Shown: positions 1-12,456, numbered from the stretch's first letter. The stretch: DNA of 64,000 nucleotides from Zarea fungicola (GCA_900169235.1 FWCC01000117.1:182510-246509), one strand, 5' to 3'. A program made the numbers and translations. Notes: generated from the letters alone by a model not told the origin.

Positions 1-3000
1 TCCGTATCAGCGCATCGTTCGATTATTGGTATCTGATGTTATATTGGCAGCCGGAACTGCATTAGAGCGGTCCATTATTTGGTCAGCCTACAAGTTAAGA
101 GTGCGGGTAGCGAATATTTAATATCTCCATGTATTTATTTTTATTAAATCGGCTGGCCAGCGAATGGAGTGCAGAGCTCAAGTCAACAGTCCTCAACATA
201 GCGCTTGAGAGCATTATTATTATTATTATTTTTTACTTCTCTTGCAAAGTTATCCTTACATTTGTTAGCTTCCCAATGATTAATTGTCATCAATCAGAGA
301 AAGAAAATTATTCGAGGTAGTAGACTAGTATAAGAAATTTCACATTGGGGCCATCTACCAGCAGCCGCAGCTAACGCATAACGTCCATTGTACAGTACAT
401 ATTCAACCCTGTTATATCTAAGTTTGGTAAAATAGATCTTATATGTATTTAAAAGTAAACCGAGAAATCACCTTTGGTCTTGCGATTGTGGCTTGAGTGA
501 GTGAATCTCAAATGTTCTGCCGGTCCTGTCAAACGCGGACGGCTGAGAACTGCCATGGCACAAACAAACGTCCCACGTCGTATAGAACGCAATAATTTCA
601 ATCACAGAGTTGTATAGTTGAATTGGTTCAGAAGTAGATTCCCCCAAAACATTTTGCAGTGGCGAGCAATGGATGTTTTGGCCGCCGCAGCGGTGGCAGC
701 TACCCTAGAACTGTGATACTGGTAATGAGTACGATACACAGGCAACGAATTGCAAGCAGTAATTTTCCCTTTGTAAAAATTTGATGCGAAGATCTCATAT
801 TCTGCTACAACAACTGGCAAGGAATTGCTATTAACACCATAGCGAATGCTAACCAGGGAACAATCACTGTAAATGGAGCGGAATATCCAGTTCACTGTTT
901 GCGACTCTCGTCATTACAGGTAATTTAATGCATGTGGCTTGAAAACCAACTAAACCACTCATTAAACTGTAATGTGGTATCTATTACAAGCTTTTTACAG
1001 TTTGTGCTTGTGACAATAGGTTCCTGGAACGGTTTCAGACAGAAAAGTTTGTTACTTGAGTCTGGAGAGCAAGTGTCGCATGGATAATTCCAGGAGGGTT
1101 GATAAACATGATAAACATGAATTTTGAAGAAAAATTGCCCAAACAGTGCAGATTTACAGTAAACACAGGAATACAAAAGTCGATGAGTTGGCGGCCATTT
1201 AACTGTGCAAGACATCTTGTCAGTTCGCATGCCTGATAGAGAAGAGCTCTCGCAACTACTCAAAGTCTCATGAGATCCGTATTATCGCCCAAAGCCATCT
1301 GTATTCGATTTTATAGTTTTTATTAACCCATCACAGTAGCACTTCGTTGTGTTAGTTTGTGTCCTTGTAGTAGGCACACTTGATATTTTTGCTCTGATAG
1401 TAAACGTCGCTACATCCATTTTAAGATGGTCGGGAGCGCGGCTTCAATACAAATTATCCATAGTGAGCATTTTATTGTCAGTGCAATAAATATGTACGCG
1501 ACAGACTATGGGCAGCTGTTCCAATTTTCAAGTGTTGTGCACGGCAGAACAGCGTACAAAATCCATTTCTGACTCGGCTCAAGAGCGCCGAGAACCAGTT
1601 GATAACGAAACTTTCTTGGACCCATACTGAATATATCCATATAATCTCGAAATTGTCGACAATATTGTATTGCCGGTGCTGGATTGCAGAAGGCGTGCTC
1701 TGCTGTGTCTTACCGTGGGTACTCGGTGGGGAGTCGGCAAGTACCGCTGCACATATCTACGGTGTAAATTTCAGCCAATTTTGTAGTATTCCAAAACCAG
1801 AAGCTTGGCATAATAGATGTCTAATTTCTTGTTGCTATTATTATTTATTATTTCAGGACGACCCAAAGAGTTGGAGCTTATGGAACGTCTTGCCCGTCTA
1901 CCGGGAATCCTCACAATAGCCGCAACTGCATATATAATCAAACTGCACTTGGTTGGTTCGAGATAGTACAGGATGCACGACTGGGGGCTAATAAATTTAT
2001 CCTTGCAATCCTGGATCGTGAACGGGGCCCGGCTCGAAGGCAGCTAATATTAGAGATTGCAATTTTAAAAAACAACCAAGCGAACAAGCCCTTGTATCGC
2101 CCTGTTGGTAAGTAGCGCCCGAGAGGAAGCGACATGTCGGTAAGAGTTTTTAGTTTATTCATTGAGCAATGAGTACTCCGTAATACGGGCTACTCTACAG
2201 AGTACGCAGGGCTGTAAATGTTCAACGTCATCATAATTGGCGGCTTATTCTTGGCAAGCGAATGGGTCAACCGTTGGTGACGAGAACATACTTGGAGCAG
2301 CAAGACCAAAGCTGTCTCTTACTTTCAACACGGCAATGAGCTACAGCGGATGCATCAGCAAAAAGATTGTTTGCCAGATATCTTCGCAAAGAACTCCTTG
2401 GAAGAAGAATGCGCGTCGATCTTGAGCACGATAAAGAGCTGAAATAATAAGTAGCGGCGCATTCGATGCCAGTATTAGAGTCAGGTTCTTGGATGGATCG
2501 CCCTGCGGCGGCGCTGCGCCCGACAAAATGCTTCTGATTAGGTAGGGTTTAACCGAGCAGCGCCGCCAAGGTTGTGTGAGCAAATAGCCACCAACGGTCG
2601 ACGCGGCAAATCAGTCCAGGGCAAGCAAGGGAAGAGGCACTTTCGCCTCTGACAGGGGGGGTGGCCGTTCCATAGATCTACCCAACAGGGCGAGCAACGG
2701 GCTTTCCCAGCCGAGTCTATTTCTGACCACTCAGATTCCGAAGCGGGCGGTGGAAATAGAACTGCGGCGCCAGCCTGAGTCAGCTCAGGCGCAATGCGGT
2801 CTTCCTTGGTGGTATGACGGCTTGGTGTCAGCCTGGAATTAATTACCAGAATGCCAGAAGCATTTCTGGGCGTAGTTCGAGGAAATGATGTACAAGATGA
2901 CGCGGGGCGATGAGTGCCAACCCAAAGACGGCAGAACGAACGGTAAACAGAGCAGTTGATTCTTTTTGGAGCACGGCGGATCCTATCGTTAATGCGATGG

Positions 3001-5228
3001 AGAAGCCGGCCCGATGGGAAAATGGTGTCACGTAGCCCTCACGTAAATAAAGCAGCGAGAGAGTTTGTAGACAAGAGGAACCCCCAAAACCTTTACTGTG
3101 GTAAGTTACAGGGCTTGTTACTATCTGCATGTAGATGCTACTCTGTACTGATATGGAGGGTGACAGTGGGTTGCATAGTACTGGCCACGTTGCTTCTGGT
3201 GATGGTAGCTGGTGGTGAGCACTATGTACTGTGGCTTAAAGAGGAAGGTCTAATCTGTAGCAATTGGTTGTTGAACTAATTAACTACCGGCTAGGAGTAA
3301 GAGCCCAAGTTGAGATGTGTATAGTGTGGCCGATCGCTGCCCTTAATTGGCTGCCACCGCTTTTGTTGGAGGAAACGACGAGGAGCGAATGGCATCGCCC
3401 CGTTAGCTTATGAGACATTCGGTGTGCTGAACGACTCGGCTACCCCGTTGCTTCTTGGCCTCGGGGTGGGTGATGATTCAAACTCGCGGGCCGCAATGGG
3501 AGAGAAGGCTCTCATACTTGGGTGAACACCCCAGGCCACTTCTGCCTCGGTTCCATGCAGCCCTCCACGCAATTATCATGCTATCACAGTTGTTAATAAA
3601 GGTGTATTGTTTTAATTTGTTTATGTATGTGAGGCGGTGATCTGGGCGGTGGCCCTAGCAAGGGTCTCACATGCGCGGAAGCCAGGCAACAACAAATCAT
3701 GAAGTAGCTCGTGCGACATTTCGGGATTCTTTGATGCTATTGAGCATCGCACAGAACCATTTATTAATTATTGGAGCCTGGGCTCCGAGTACACCGCCTA
3801 GCGCAATTTCGCGTAAAGTCATTATTGCTGTATTGAAAGTGCTGATGTCCACTACAAAATTTAGCAGCCGGTCCGCCACCGTTGCACGTGTTGGTTCTAT
3901 TACTCTACTGCTCAGGAAAGAATAACAATCAGTTTGGGAACCCTCAGCGTCCGAAAGCCATCTCCCTACTCTTTGTACCTAATAATAAACCGGACGAGTC
4001 AACTGTGCTTTATCTTGTCAGCGCACAGCCCTGGAACAACCAGAATGAATCCAAAAGGTTATTTATGGGACAAAGACCAAATGGCAAAAGAGGCGCAGTG
4101 GTCGGTAGGGTCCAATGCCGGCCCGCTCCCTCAAAAAGGAAAGGCCTCTTGGGCTCCTGGTATGGTAGCAGTTTGTGGGAAAACAAGCTCGTGACAGCAT
4201 GTGGTGGACTCGCCTGCCGATCAACCCCAGTAGTGCTACGAAGTTTTTGGCTTGTGTAGGTAATATTCTCCATATGGCTTCTGACGAATATTACAGCGTT
4301 CTTTCAGTCTGTCCACACAGTAATGCATGGTGGTGGCTCCCTGTTCCCCGCCAAGTGGTCGGTTCGATGCGACATGCCATACCGGGCATCGCGGGAGCCT
4401 TTCTCCAGCGGCCTTTGCCGGGAAGGGAATAGGCAGGTATGTCGAAATCAAGCACTTTGACACAAGTCAACTCCCGGAGACAGTTGCCTCTTACTGCAGG
4501 ACCTTCCCCCAGGATGACGGACGACCGGGGGGGGGGGCGGGCTTAGNNGGGGGGGGGGGGGGCGGGCTTAGCGTGGACGTATTATTATGGAAAGCAACAT
4601 GAAAATGGAACAAGTAGAAGGAAATGATGCCAAACCCGATGTGGTCCCCCCAACCTGACTAGCCTTGATCCCGGGCAGGGCGTTGTGCGCATCAGCCCAT
4701 GATGAGGCATTGACCAAGCCAGCCTATGATCAAGTGTAACTACCGTACGGAGTACGGAGTACATACTCAGTAATAAGAAATACAAAAGATTATTATGGCC
4801 CTGCCCACCCACCATGCCACGCCGCACTCGTTGCTTTTCCCGCCTCAAATAAAGAGAAATCGAGACACACAAAAGAACAAACCGCTTTTGTCTAAGTCGT
4901 CGACTTGTGCCACCGTGCGGCTAAATTTAATATCAATCAACCTGTCCCACCCACCAGGACCAGCAATAACAACCACACAAGCATACTAATCCTCGCCGAC
5001 GACAAACCTCTTATTTCGCACTTACACGCTGAAAGTAAACTGTACATCTTAGTATCAACTAGTAGCACTGCACCAACAAAAGAAGCTACCCAGTGTATCC
5101 GAGACAATTACATCAGCGGTGTGCCCTGCACCTCCAGAACAACCAGAACTACACGGCCCCGACCATTTTCATATTTTAAGGGTAGACATGGTCTACCGTC
5201 ACTCTTACAACTTGTTATAGAAAACATC
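1..5228. other. gene-poor left flank
   Basis: No reading frame here looks like a real protein. All open frames are short (about 125 codons at most), lack recognisable domains and overlap one another in several frames. The first half is AT-rich, with ATT microsatellite sequence near 207-232. I looked for transposase, reverse transcriptase and integrase motifs and saw none. The last few hundred bases should hold the promoter and 5' leader of the gene starting at 5229; the frame is open upstream of that ATG, back to about 4905, without another in-frame ATG. A sequence gap lies at 4547-4548. Confidence 0.6.
4527..4572. other. assembly gap (NN) between duplicated G-tract segments
   Basis: Two undetermined bases at 4547-4548 separate two nearly identical stretches. 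Each is a long run of G followed by CGGGCTTAG. The simplest reading is that two contigs ending in the same unsequenceable G-tract were joined without collapsing the overlap, so one copy may be artificial. A true tandem duplication is the alternative. Confidence 0.8.
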
Positions 5229-7490
5229 ATGGATACCTCCCTTGGAGTCTCCTGGGGCCGGATAGTTGCCCATCGCCGGACACGCTCAGGTGAGACTGGC
5301 ATCAAGCCACAACCAATTGAGTTTACAAGCGACGGCACAAGATATACACCAGAAACACCAGCAGCAGCAGCTCCCATAAAGTCATTTGCACAACACAGCC
5401 GTTCCCAATCACTAAACACAACACTACCTGGAGGTGGATCGACGCCATCCCAAGTGTACGTTCAACTGCCAGAATATCTACACTACAAGGCAGCTGCGAA
5501 CGCTCCTAGCAGGCTTCAACTGCGCCGACTTAACTCGAAAGCGACGAGGAGTACCACCTACAGCCACAAGAGCAGCAGCAGTATCTCTTCCGTATCCACC
5601 AAGAATTCCTCGGCGACTGGACTGTCTAGACCGTCTTCCGAGGCACCTCCAAACCCGTGGCTCCCTCCACAACGTCCCCCACGCCCGGCTCGTGGTCTCT
5701 GGGAAGTCTATCCCGACGAGGAACCCGCCCCGGCACCCCTAGCAAATGCCCAGCTACCAGAAGATGAAACTATACAGAGTCTGATACTCGAGGCTGATCG
5801 CGCCTTTCACGATGTCGGCCTAGCGCTGGCCAATGCCACATACAGCACCAGGGTCACATACAGCAGCTATGTCGCACAGGCTCGGCCAGATATGCTCGTG
5901 CTGAATCGCGGCAACTCAGTGCAACGAAGACGACGTGGACTTACCATGCCACCCGCCCCCGTCCCCGTACGCAGAAGCTCCATTAACAGTACGGGGCCCT
6001 TGAAGACGTTGTCTGCCCACTCATCACGCAGCAGCTCAATCAGCGGCCACGTCCAGCGCCAGCCCACAACCAAGAAGATGGGCAAGCGAAATGTACTGCA
6101 TTTGAAGAAGCTGCGATGGCCTGGTGCTGCCGACCTTATGCCCAGCCGTGCACCAAAGCGCACTTCCGAGTCCAGTAATCTCGAAGTTGACTTGGCGGAC
6201 TTTTTCCAACATAATCCATCCTTAAAGCGCAACAGCTCCATCACGGCGACAAAGAGACAATCCGCCCAAAAGCCGAACCGTAGCTCAACGGATTCCAAGT
6301 CTTCTTCCTTGTATTCTTTGGATGCGGACAGTCTCACTGCCTCGCAAATGTACCATCGGGAGATGCTTCCTGACGCGATCATGGAGTGGATAGAGGCAGA
6401 GGCAGTGGTCGTCGAGGAACCAGGCAGCATGAATGATGCTGCTACCCAGCAGCTGAGCCAAGAATTTGATGACAAATGCAACATTGAAGCAGAGGGGGAA
6501 CCTACACCAACACCGGCTACAGAAACATTGCCTATGGCCTCGGTTCCAGAAGAAGCTGTTGTTGCTACAATGGAGATTGATGCCTCTCCACCACCGCCTC
6601 CTCCCAAGAACCCGGCCAGGCTGCGGGCACGCGCGCGCCTGTCCCAGCTGCCGCCCATCCCCGAAACGCAGATTGCTGCTGCGAACGGCGATCGCCGCCG
6701 ACGGAAAAGCAGCGCAGCCAAGTCATTGAAAGGACGCCGCGGGACCATCAGAGCAAAGGCACTGCCGCGTGACTCCATGTACCTTGTGGGCACCGCGTAC
6801 TCAAAGGCGAGCCCTCTCTTCCGCCACGGGCACATTGAATTTCTACAAAATGGTCACAAGGCCGACGGCGCAGCAGCCGGAAACGCACAAGAGGAAGAGG
6901 TAGACGACGAGGTGGACTGGATCACATACCACTCGTCCATCATGTGCGATGTTAGTGATCTCTCCATGGGCATGGCAGAAGATGAGTCCAACGCCATGGC
7001 TGACGAGCTGGGCGATTGGTTCGATGAGTTTGGCTTCGAGTCGCACGGCACGCTTGTCAAGTCGAGCCTCTCAAGGCCACCAAGACCGCTGTCATCCCGC
7101 AGTACGAGCACTTCGCCGCGCAATAGCGCTGCTTCGAGCTCTTCGACCATCTCGGATGCAGACCTTCCCATGCCCGCCAGCCCAGACCAGTCGCCATTTA
7201 CCAAGATGCAAAGCTGGTCCTTTAGCCAGGCGGAGCGAAACGCCTCGACTACCTCGGCCCTCCAGCGCCGGCAGATGGATGAGCACAGCACGGATCCCAT
7301 CCCCGTGCTCGCCGAAATCGAGGCCGCCTTTCCTGTGTATGGTCTTCCCTCCACCACAGATGATTTCTCAATGAAACAGATACCCAGGCGTATGAGCGGG
7401 CCTGGTCCGAGGATGAGCTGCAATTTGAGCGAAGATCTAGGCCAGTTTCTGGCTGGAAACCCAACGGGGTTCTACGAGGACGACGAGTGA
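5229..7490 (+). CDS. disordered Ser/Pro-rich protein, function unknown
   Basis: This is a single-exon frame of 753 residues. The start is the first in-frame ATG, inside ATCATGGATACC; upstream codons are open but contain no ATG. Composition is dominated by Ser, Thr, Pro, Ala and Arg. There is a proline run near residue 455 (SPPPPPPKNPARL), several basic blocks in the first half, and acidic segments toward the end. The best candidate for a conserved functional patch is near residue 590, where DELGDWFDEFGFESHGTL combines acidic and aromatic residues. No catalytic motif, transmembrane segment or signal peptide is visible. I do not recognise the family. The composition suggests a mostly disordered scaffold or regulatory protein, but that is inference. 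It is followed 622 bp downstream by CDC26 on the same strand. Confidence 0.75.
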   Translation: MDTSLGVSWGRIVAHRRTRSGETGIKPQPIEFTSDGTRYTPETPAAAAPIKSFAQHSRSQSLNTTLPGGGSTPSQVYVQLPEYLHYKAAANAPSRLQLRRLNSKATRSTTYSHKSSSSISSVSTKNSSATGLSRPSSEAPPNPWLPPQRPPRPARGLWEVYPDEEPAPAPLANAQLPEDETIQSLILEADRAFHDVGLALANATYSTRVTYSSYVAQARPDMLVLNRGNSVQRRRRGLTMPPAPVPVRRSSINSTGPLKTLSAHSSRSSSISGHVQRQPTTKKMGKRNVLHLKKLRWPGAADLMPSRAPKRTSESSNLEVDLADFFQHNPSLKRNSSITATKRQSAQKPNRSSTDSKSSSLYSLDADSLTASQMYHREMLPDAIMEWIEAEAVVVEEPGSMNDAATQQLSQEFDDKCNIEAEGEPTPTPATETLPMASVPEEAVVATMEIDASPPPPPPKNPARLRARARLSQLPPIPETQIAAANGDRRRRKSSAAKSLKGRRGTIRAKALPRDSMYLVGTAYSKASPLFRHGHIEFLQNGHKADGAAAGNAQEEEVDDEVDWITYHSSIMCDVSDLSMGMAEDESNAMADELGDWFDEFGFESHGTLVKSSLSRPPRPLSSRSTSTSPRNSAASSSSTISDADLPMPASPDQSPFTKMQSWSFSQAERNASTTSALQRRQMDEHSTDPIPVLAEIEAAFPVYGLPSTTDDFSMKQIPRRMSGPGPRMSCNLSEDLGQFLAGNPTGFYEDDE

Positions 7491-8112
7491 TGGAAAGGAC
7501 AATTTTGATGTGAAAAAGTGATACCCCCCACCTTCCTTCTATTGAATATTTACACCCGTACATACATATTTTTTTCCTTTTAGTCCTGAGACAGGCATTA
7601 TTATGAAGGAGCAAACAGCGAGCGACGTACATTCATTCTTTACAGAAGAAGCATTTTATATTTACCCTCATCTATTATACACTCTCTAGTACATGGAGAC
7701 ATTTGGCAATTTCCAGACAATAATATTTTTCCTACAATTTTCACTTCCACCTTGCTCATATTCGCGTCGTTGACATTTCCAGAGGCAGCTTGCCGCTGAG
7801 CCAAAACCCCACCAAACTGTAGCCCCCACTATCCAGCCAAGTCAAGACCCTGCCTTAGTATCTAACCTCACAACATCCAGTGCTTCTCCCTTTCAACATG
7901 CCGGCTGCATAGCGTGTCAAGGACAAAGACTGCCAAGCTTTTCTAGTTAATCTGATTATATCAATTTTTTTTTGCTTTCTTTATAACCCCTGCCATTCTG
8001 TACAACAGAGAAAAAGAGGAAAAAAGCTCTCCGTCCAGAGACAAAGAAATCAACCCAACTCGGCACCGACAAAAGCAACCCCCCGACTAAATGGGAAGAA
8101 TCCAGCATAGAA
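7491..8112 (+). other. intergenic: 3' region of unknown gene and CDC26 promoter
   Basis: The sequence is AT-rich just after the upstream stop codon, then moderately C-rich (about 7780-7900), then has a T-rich run at 7960-7980 shortly before CDC26. No conserved frame is visible. Confidence 0.5.
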
Positions 8113-8463
8113 ATGCTACGCCGACCGCCCACCACTCTATCCATCACCGCCGAGGACGTGGCCGGATATGAGGACCGCCGTGCCAGCGAGGCGCTCATCG
8201 CCGCTCAGCAAGCCCGCGCAGAGGCAGAGTCCCAGGCGGCCGAGGCGCGTGCCCACGCGCGTGCGCAAGCTGCCGCTGCGGCCAACGCCGCACATGGCGC
8301 CGCCGGCGGGGGAGGAGGAAATGGTCAAGCAGGCATGATGACGGCGGCCAGAGGGTCTGGACGGGGGGCAGGCATGGGCGGCGTGCGGGACAGCAGTCCC
8401 TCTGCCGGAAGGAGGGCGCGCGATGAGCGCATTGGGTTGGGTCGGCGACCAGGCGGTCGATGA
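8113..8463 (+). CDS. CDC26: anaphase-promoting complex subunit Cdc26
   Basis: A 116-residue protein whose first 20 residues, MLRRPPTTLSITAEDVAGYE, match the conserved N-terminal signature of Cdc26 (Apc12); the human protein likewise begins MLRR and continues into an acidic helix. Known role: this N-terminal peptide threads through the TPR superhelix of Apc6/Cdc16 and stabilises that subunit of the APC/C ubiquitin ligase, which degrades securin and cyclins. Residues about 20-60 form an Ala/Glu/Arg-rich helix. The rest is a Gly-rich and Arg-rich low-complexity tail, longer than the family needs and probably disordered. The gene is one exon and the ATG lies in AGAAATGCTACG. It converges with the Cdc1-like gene downstream. 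Identification rests on the N-terminal signature and small size. Confidence 0.88.
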   Translation: MLRRPPTTLSITAEDVAGYEDRRASEALIAAQQARAEAESQAAEARAHARAQAAAAANAAHGAAGGGGGNGQAGMMTAARGSGRGAGMGGVRDSSPSAGRRARDERIGLGRRPGGR

Positions 8464-9653
8464 CGAGGATTGCAGACTTTGCAATGAAATATTGCAGAAC
8501 ACTGATAGTTGCGGGGTTTTCTCCTAACAAGGAAAAATATACCTCTTGTTCAGGAGACTCTGCTTTATTGTTTCTACGACGCACACGAAGTTATGGGTTT
8601 GAGAGCAACACGTTTGCGGAGCGTACGGTTATGGGCGTTTGATAAATCACCGGAAGGATTGATCTGAAAGTAGACAGGTGTTTCCATGGGCTATCCTACG
8701 GTGGCAATACCAGACAGGTTTACTTGTAGACTATTTTTGTGTCTTTTCCGTCTGGACTCTGCGGCAGGCTTGATCGCTTTGCTCTGAGAAACCAAGGTTC
8801 CGATGACGCCAAAAACACATTACTGACGAAGGAGCTGGTGGACAGCGCTCTGCGAAGAAGCCATTCCTTTCACATACTGGGCTCTTACAGGTACCCGACT
8901 GTATTTTCTTTGAAAATACATGCACGTGTATGGTTACCGCAACGGCACTACATACAACACTATAAGGTGGTGATCAGCCTTACAAAGGGGGACAAGTGTG
9001 ATAAGAAGGAGGAGGCTTTGGTCACAGAAAAGCAGTAAGCATGCCGTGGACAGGGAATCCTATATTATGTCCCTCTAAAAGGCATCTTGCAATGGAACTC
9101 CAAACACAAGTCACCGATCTCATGTGCTGGTTCCTTGAATCTTGGAGGAGATTGGAACTCTGAGCGATTTTGTATGTATCCATAGGTTTTCTGGTCTCGT
9201 CTGGTCATCCGGACGAATACGCACCTCTTTGTCAAGCAACGTAACTTTAACAGTGCGAATGGAATCTTCTGGCTTAGTTCCCATCTTCGCAAAGGTTGGA
9301 ACGGCTGGCGTCCAGCTCGCGGCCAACTATGTCTATTCTTGAAATGACAAGAGCGCCTGCTGGTGGTGAACCGTACTTTGCAACTCATCGTATTAACCCC
9401 TCTTCTACTGTAAAATAATAACTCCCGCACTGCGGTTAAAAACACCAACTATACAATGCAAGTAAAATGTGCGTCGTGCTATCTTTACATTTTAGAAATG
9501 TTGCCAAGGAAAAAAAGGGAGCATTCCCACAAACCGTCCAAAATATTAAAGACAAATGAGTAATACAAAGTCCTCTTGGAGGTAACCAAAAAAAAAACCG
9601 CCATGGTAACATTCGATATGCCAAAAAAAAAAAACAAGTCTGACCATGATTTT
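8464..9653. other. intergenic between convergent genes, possible decayed coding remnant
   Basis: This lies between the 3' ends of CDC26 and the Cdc1-like gene. A short minus-strand frame from an ATG near 9285 down to about 9120 reads like ordinary protein (it contains EDSIRTVKVTLLDKEV and RIRPDDQ), but it has no recognisable family and no clear upstream exon. I leave it as a possible remnant and do not call a gene. The stretch next to the Cdc1-like stop codon carries several A-runs (9585-9640). Confidence 0.4.
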
Positions 9654-11796
9654 TTACCCCTTTCTGGTAAAATGCACCCATAACAAGCCAACCATCCACA
9701 CTACGCGCCACGCCGTCGTCCAGAACTCTCTCGTTATGACCGTGACAACTTGCTGGCCCCGACTCGCCTTCCAGTGCTTGCCGTCGTCGTAAAAGTCTGC
9801 GTCGAGTTTGATGCGTGGCCCTCGGTCGCTGGTGCCGTTGCCTGGCCACCCCCAGCGTCCACCGGCACCACCGCTGCCACCACTATTCCGTGCGGTGCTG
9901 CTCTTGCTCTTCTTGGCCGCCCATCGCGCGCCTGAGCCGTTGGAGCTTGATGAGGTGCTGCGCGAGACGGTCGAGGCGCCCGCATATAGTCTATTGGTCG
10001 ACGACATGCCGTGGGATGAGGACCCGTTCGTGCGCATCATCTCGGGTGGCTCGGCCTTGTCCTTGAACATGGGAAGCAGCGACGGGCCGCCCTGCTCAGG
10101 CTCCAGCGCAAACGGCGTCAGGTTCAGCGCCGGCACGAGGAACGCGCGTACGGCGAGCACGCCGAGCGAGAGAAAGGCAAAGAGGATGTAGCGCATGTAT
10201 GTGTGGAACTGGTTTGGAAGCAGGCAGAGGTGCGTCTGGAGCGTCGTCTTGGGCGCGCCAGGCATTGGTCTGCCGTCCGCGTCGACAGGGTTGTACATGC
10301 TAAGCATGAGGAACCCCGGTGTGGGCACGCCCATGGCCATGCTCATGGTCTTGACCGTGATTTCCCGCACGCTACCCTGTGACTCGGAGTGGACGAGCTC
10401 GCAATAGTCGTGATCGTCGCCAGAAAAGACGTGAACTACGTTGCCCACGCTCCTTATGAGCTTGGCTGAATCAGCTTCGCTCAGCACGTTTTGGTATTGG
10501 TAGCCTGCTACAACAGATATGGCGTTGCGCTCATCGGGGTTGACCGGCTCGGCCTGCCCCTTGGGCCGCTTGGCCGGTGGCCAATGCTCGCGCATGGGAC
10601 CACAAGGTGTGCCTGGAGCGCGGTATAGAGGTACGTGGGTGAGCAAAATCGTCGGCAGCTCTGCATGGCCAGCGCCGGGGTCTCGCGGGGAGCGACTTGT
10701 GTCCGAGGTCTCCAGCTCCTCAACTTTATGCTTGAAGCGAAAGTCGCGATCAAGGTCATGCCAAACGGATAGTTCTTGGATGGCTAATTTGCGTTTCGTC
10801 GACTGAACCTGGTCCAGGAATTCATTGACGGGTCCATATATAGGTCTAAGGTCATGCGCGTCCCTGTACTCTGACGTGTCGGCACTCAGCGAGACAGTGT
10901 CCACCGAGACAATGCTATGGTTGCCCACAACATCCACACGGTTGACATCACCAAAGTACGCGGCGAATCTGTCTCGGACGGGCACCTGGACCTGCGCGCC
11001 GAATCCCAGATCGTGATTCCCCGGCAGACTGGCGACCAGACGGCGGCCCCGCTGGTACGGACCGGGTGCCGAGCCGCCCAGCTTGAAGTTGTCAAAAAAT
11101 ATTTCGCCGAAGCGCTGGTATTCGCGTAACCAAAAGTCCTCGCCGTACTTGCGGTGCCATGTCTTGACCCATTTCTTCTCGTCGCCGTTTCGTTCCCGGC
11201 CCCATTTTGGGTCGACAAAACCATTCTGCCGAGTCTTCCACTCTCGGCCACCGTCGAATAAGTCACCGAGGAAAAAGACGCTGTCCGGGTGCAGGTGGCT
11301 CTGGAGCGCCCTGTAGCCTCGTCGGAGGTAGTTGTCGGTGAGTGTGACGGTCAGCGCGGAGAGCGGCCAGGGGCGGCCGGGATACGAATGAGGGTCGATT
11401 ATTTGAGGGTCGGCGATAAGGACCAGACGGTGAGGATGTGTTCCCTTGGGCTAATGAATGATTTCTTCCGTTAGTATCGCACTGGGCAGACCGTAATTGC
11501 GCGACGCGCCGGCGGTGACTTACCCATTGCTCCCAATGATCCCAGTTGCACGTCTCGACCTTGCCGTCGAAGACCCAATACTCGCCCCAGAGAAGGATGA
11601 CCACCCAGATGGCAACCAGTGCATGCGGCAAGCTGAGAAGTCTTCTGGCGACCAGATTCCTCCGTAACTGATGCCCAACAGTCAGAGTCACCGCCGATGC
11701 TGCCCGTAAGCCAGGGCCTCGCAGCCAGACCAGTACCCTCCGTGACTGTCGCTTTGCCACGTCGGAGGCGGTATCTGGAGAAAACCCTTGAGCCAT
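9654..11796 (-). CDS. Cdc1/Ted1-type metallophosphoesterase (GPI-anchor remodelling)
   Basis: Two exons, complement(9654-11450, 11524-11796), giving 689 residues. The 73-nt intron has a GTAAGT donor and an ATTAG acceptor. The calcineurin-like phosphoesterase signature is complete: IADPQ near residue 105, GDLFDGG near 153, GNHD near 233, and the Cdc1-specific GDDHDYCE near 435. A hydrophobic segment at about 55-75 (LVAIWVVILLW) and others near 510-530 and at the extreme C-terminus make it membrane-anchored. In yeast, Cdc1 and Ted1 (animal PGAP5/MPPE1) are manganese-type ER/Golgi phosphatases that remove ethanolamine phosphate from GPI mannoses, which allows ER exit of GPI proteins. Which of the two this matches cannot be settled by eye. 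It is longer than the yeast proteins because of a Ser/Gly-rich insert before the C-terminal hydrophobic stretch. It lies directly downstream of another metallophosphatase gene on the same strand. Confidence 0.88.
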
Positions 11797-12456
11797 GGTG
11801 TAGACTACAAGAATTCACCGTCAAACAGACGGTGCCACAGGTGTTTCGTATCCAAAATACAAACAGGGCCCTGGCGGCTCGCTAAGTCGGGAGGGGGTTG
11901 TGGCTGCTCTTTCGGCGCGTCAAGTTTAGGCCATGAGTTGCGAGTGTTGAGAAAGAGAATGGCGCTGTTATACGGTAGTGTTGCTCCAAATCCTGGACTC
12001 AAAAGAAGAGAACCTTGGATCAGGTGCTATTAAAAGTTGTTCTTGGAGTTGAAAAGGGAGAGTTGGTCATGTCTCGGCATGGCTTGCGCCTGCAGTGGAA
12101 GGTTTCCATAGGTGTCCCCACCTCCGCCGCCCGAACCTATATTCTTAGCTTCATCGACTTAGATCAGGGGCAGTAACTTAGCAGATCAAGTGCACTAGAC
12201 AACCACGGGCAAAAGAATTTACGTGAGCAGGAAAAGAATCAATAATCCAAATATATAACATTACTGAGCTATGTATACGATATAATTATGTGCTGGTAGA
12301 CTCTGCTTCTTTCCAATGATGTCTGATCCCTCCCCCCCGGTATAAAGGCATAAAAGTATAAACACGAACGCCACGCCTCCAAGCATGTTCCTTGGGCTCT
12401 CCTCAGGTTTTCAGGTCCTTTTCTATTTTAGGTCTCTTCCGCCTCATTACGCCGCT
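11797..12456 (-). other. intergenic between tandem metallophosphatase genes
   Basis: This 660-bp spacer must contain the 3' end of the PhoD-like gene and the promoter of the Cdc1-like gene. An AT-rich section with many short A/T runs occupies about 12220-12300. No further coding frame is supported. Confidence 0.5.

Noticed and set aside
3395..3490. tRNA-like segment: GCTTATGAGAC with CTCGGCTACC, and GATTCAAACTC nearby
   Set aside because: The A-box-like part reads on the minus strand and the B-box-like part on the plus strand. I could not form acceptor, anticodon and T stems together in either orientation.
5867..6835. 322-codon minus-strand frame
   Set aside because: It is the shadow of the plus-strand gene 5229-7490; its composition mirrors antisense of Ser/Pro-rich codons and no domain is seen.
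9065..9448. possible small minus-strand gene between CDC26 and the Cdc1-like gene
   Set aside because: One 50-60 residue stretch looks protein-like, but there is no good splice partner, family or consistent start.
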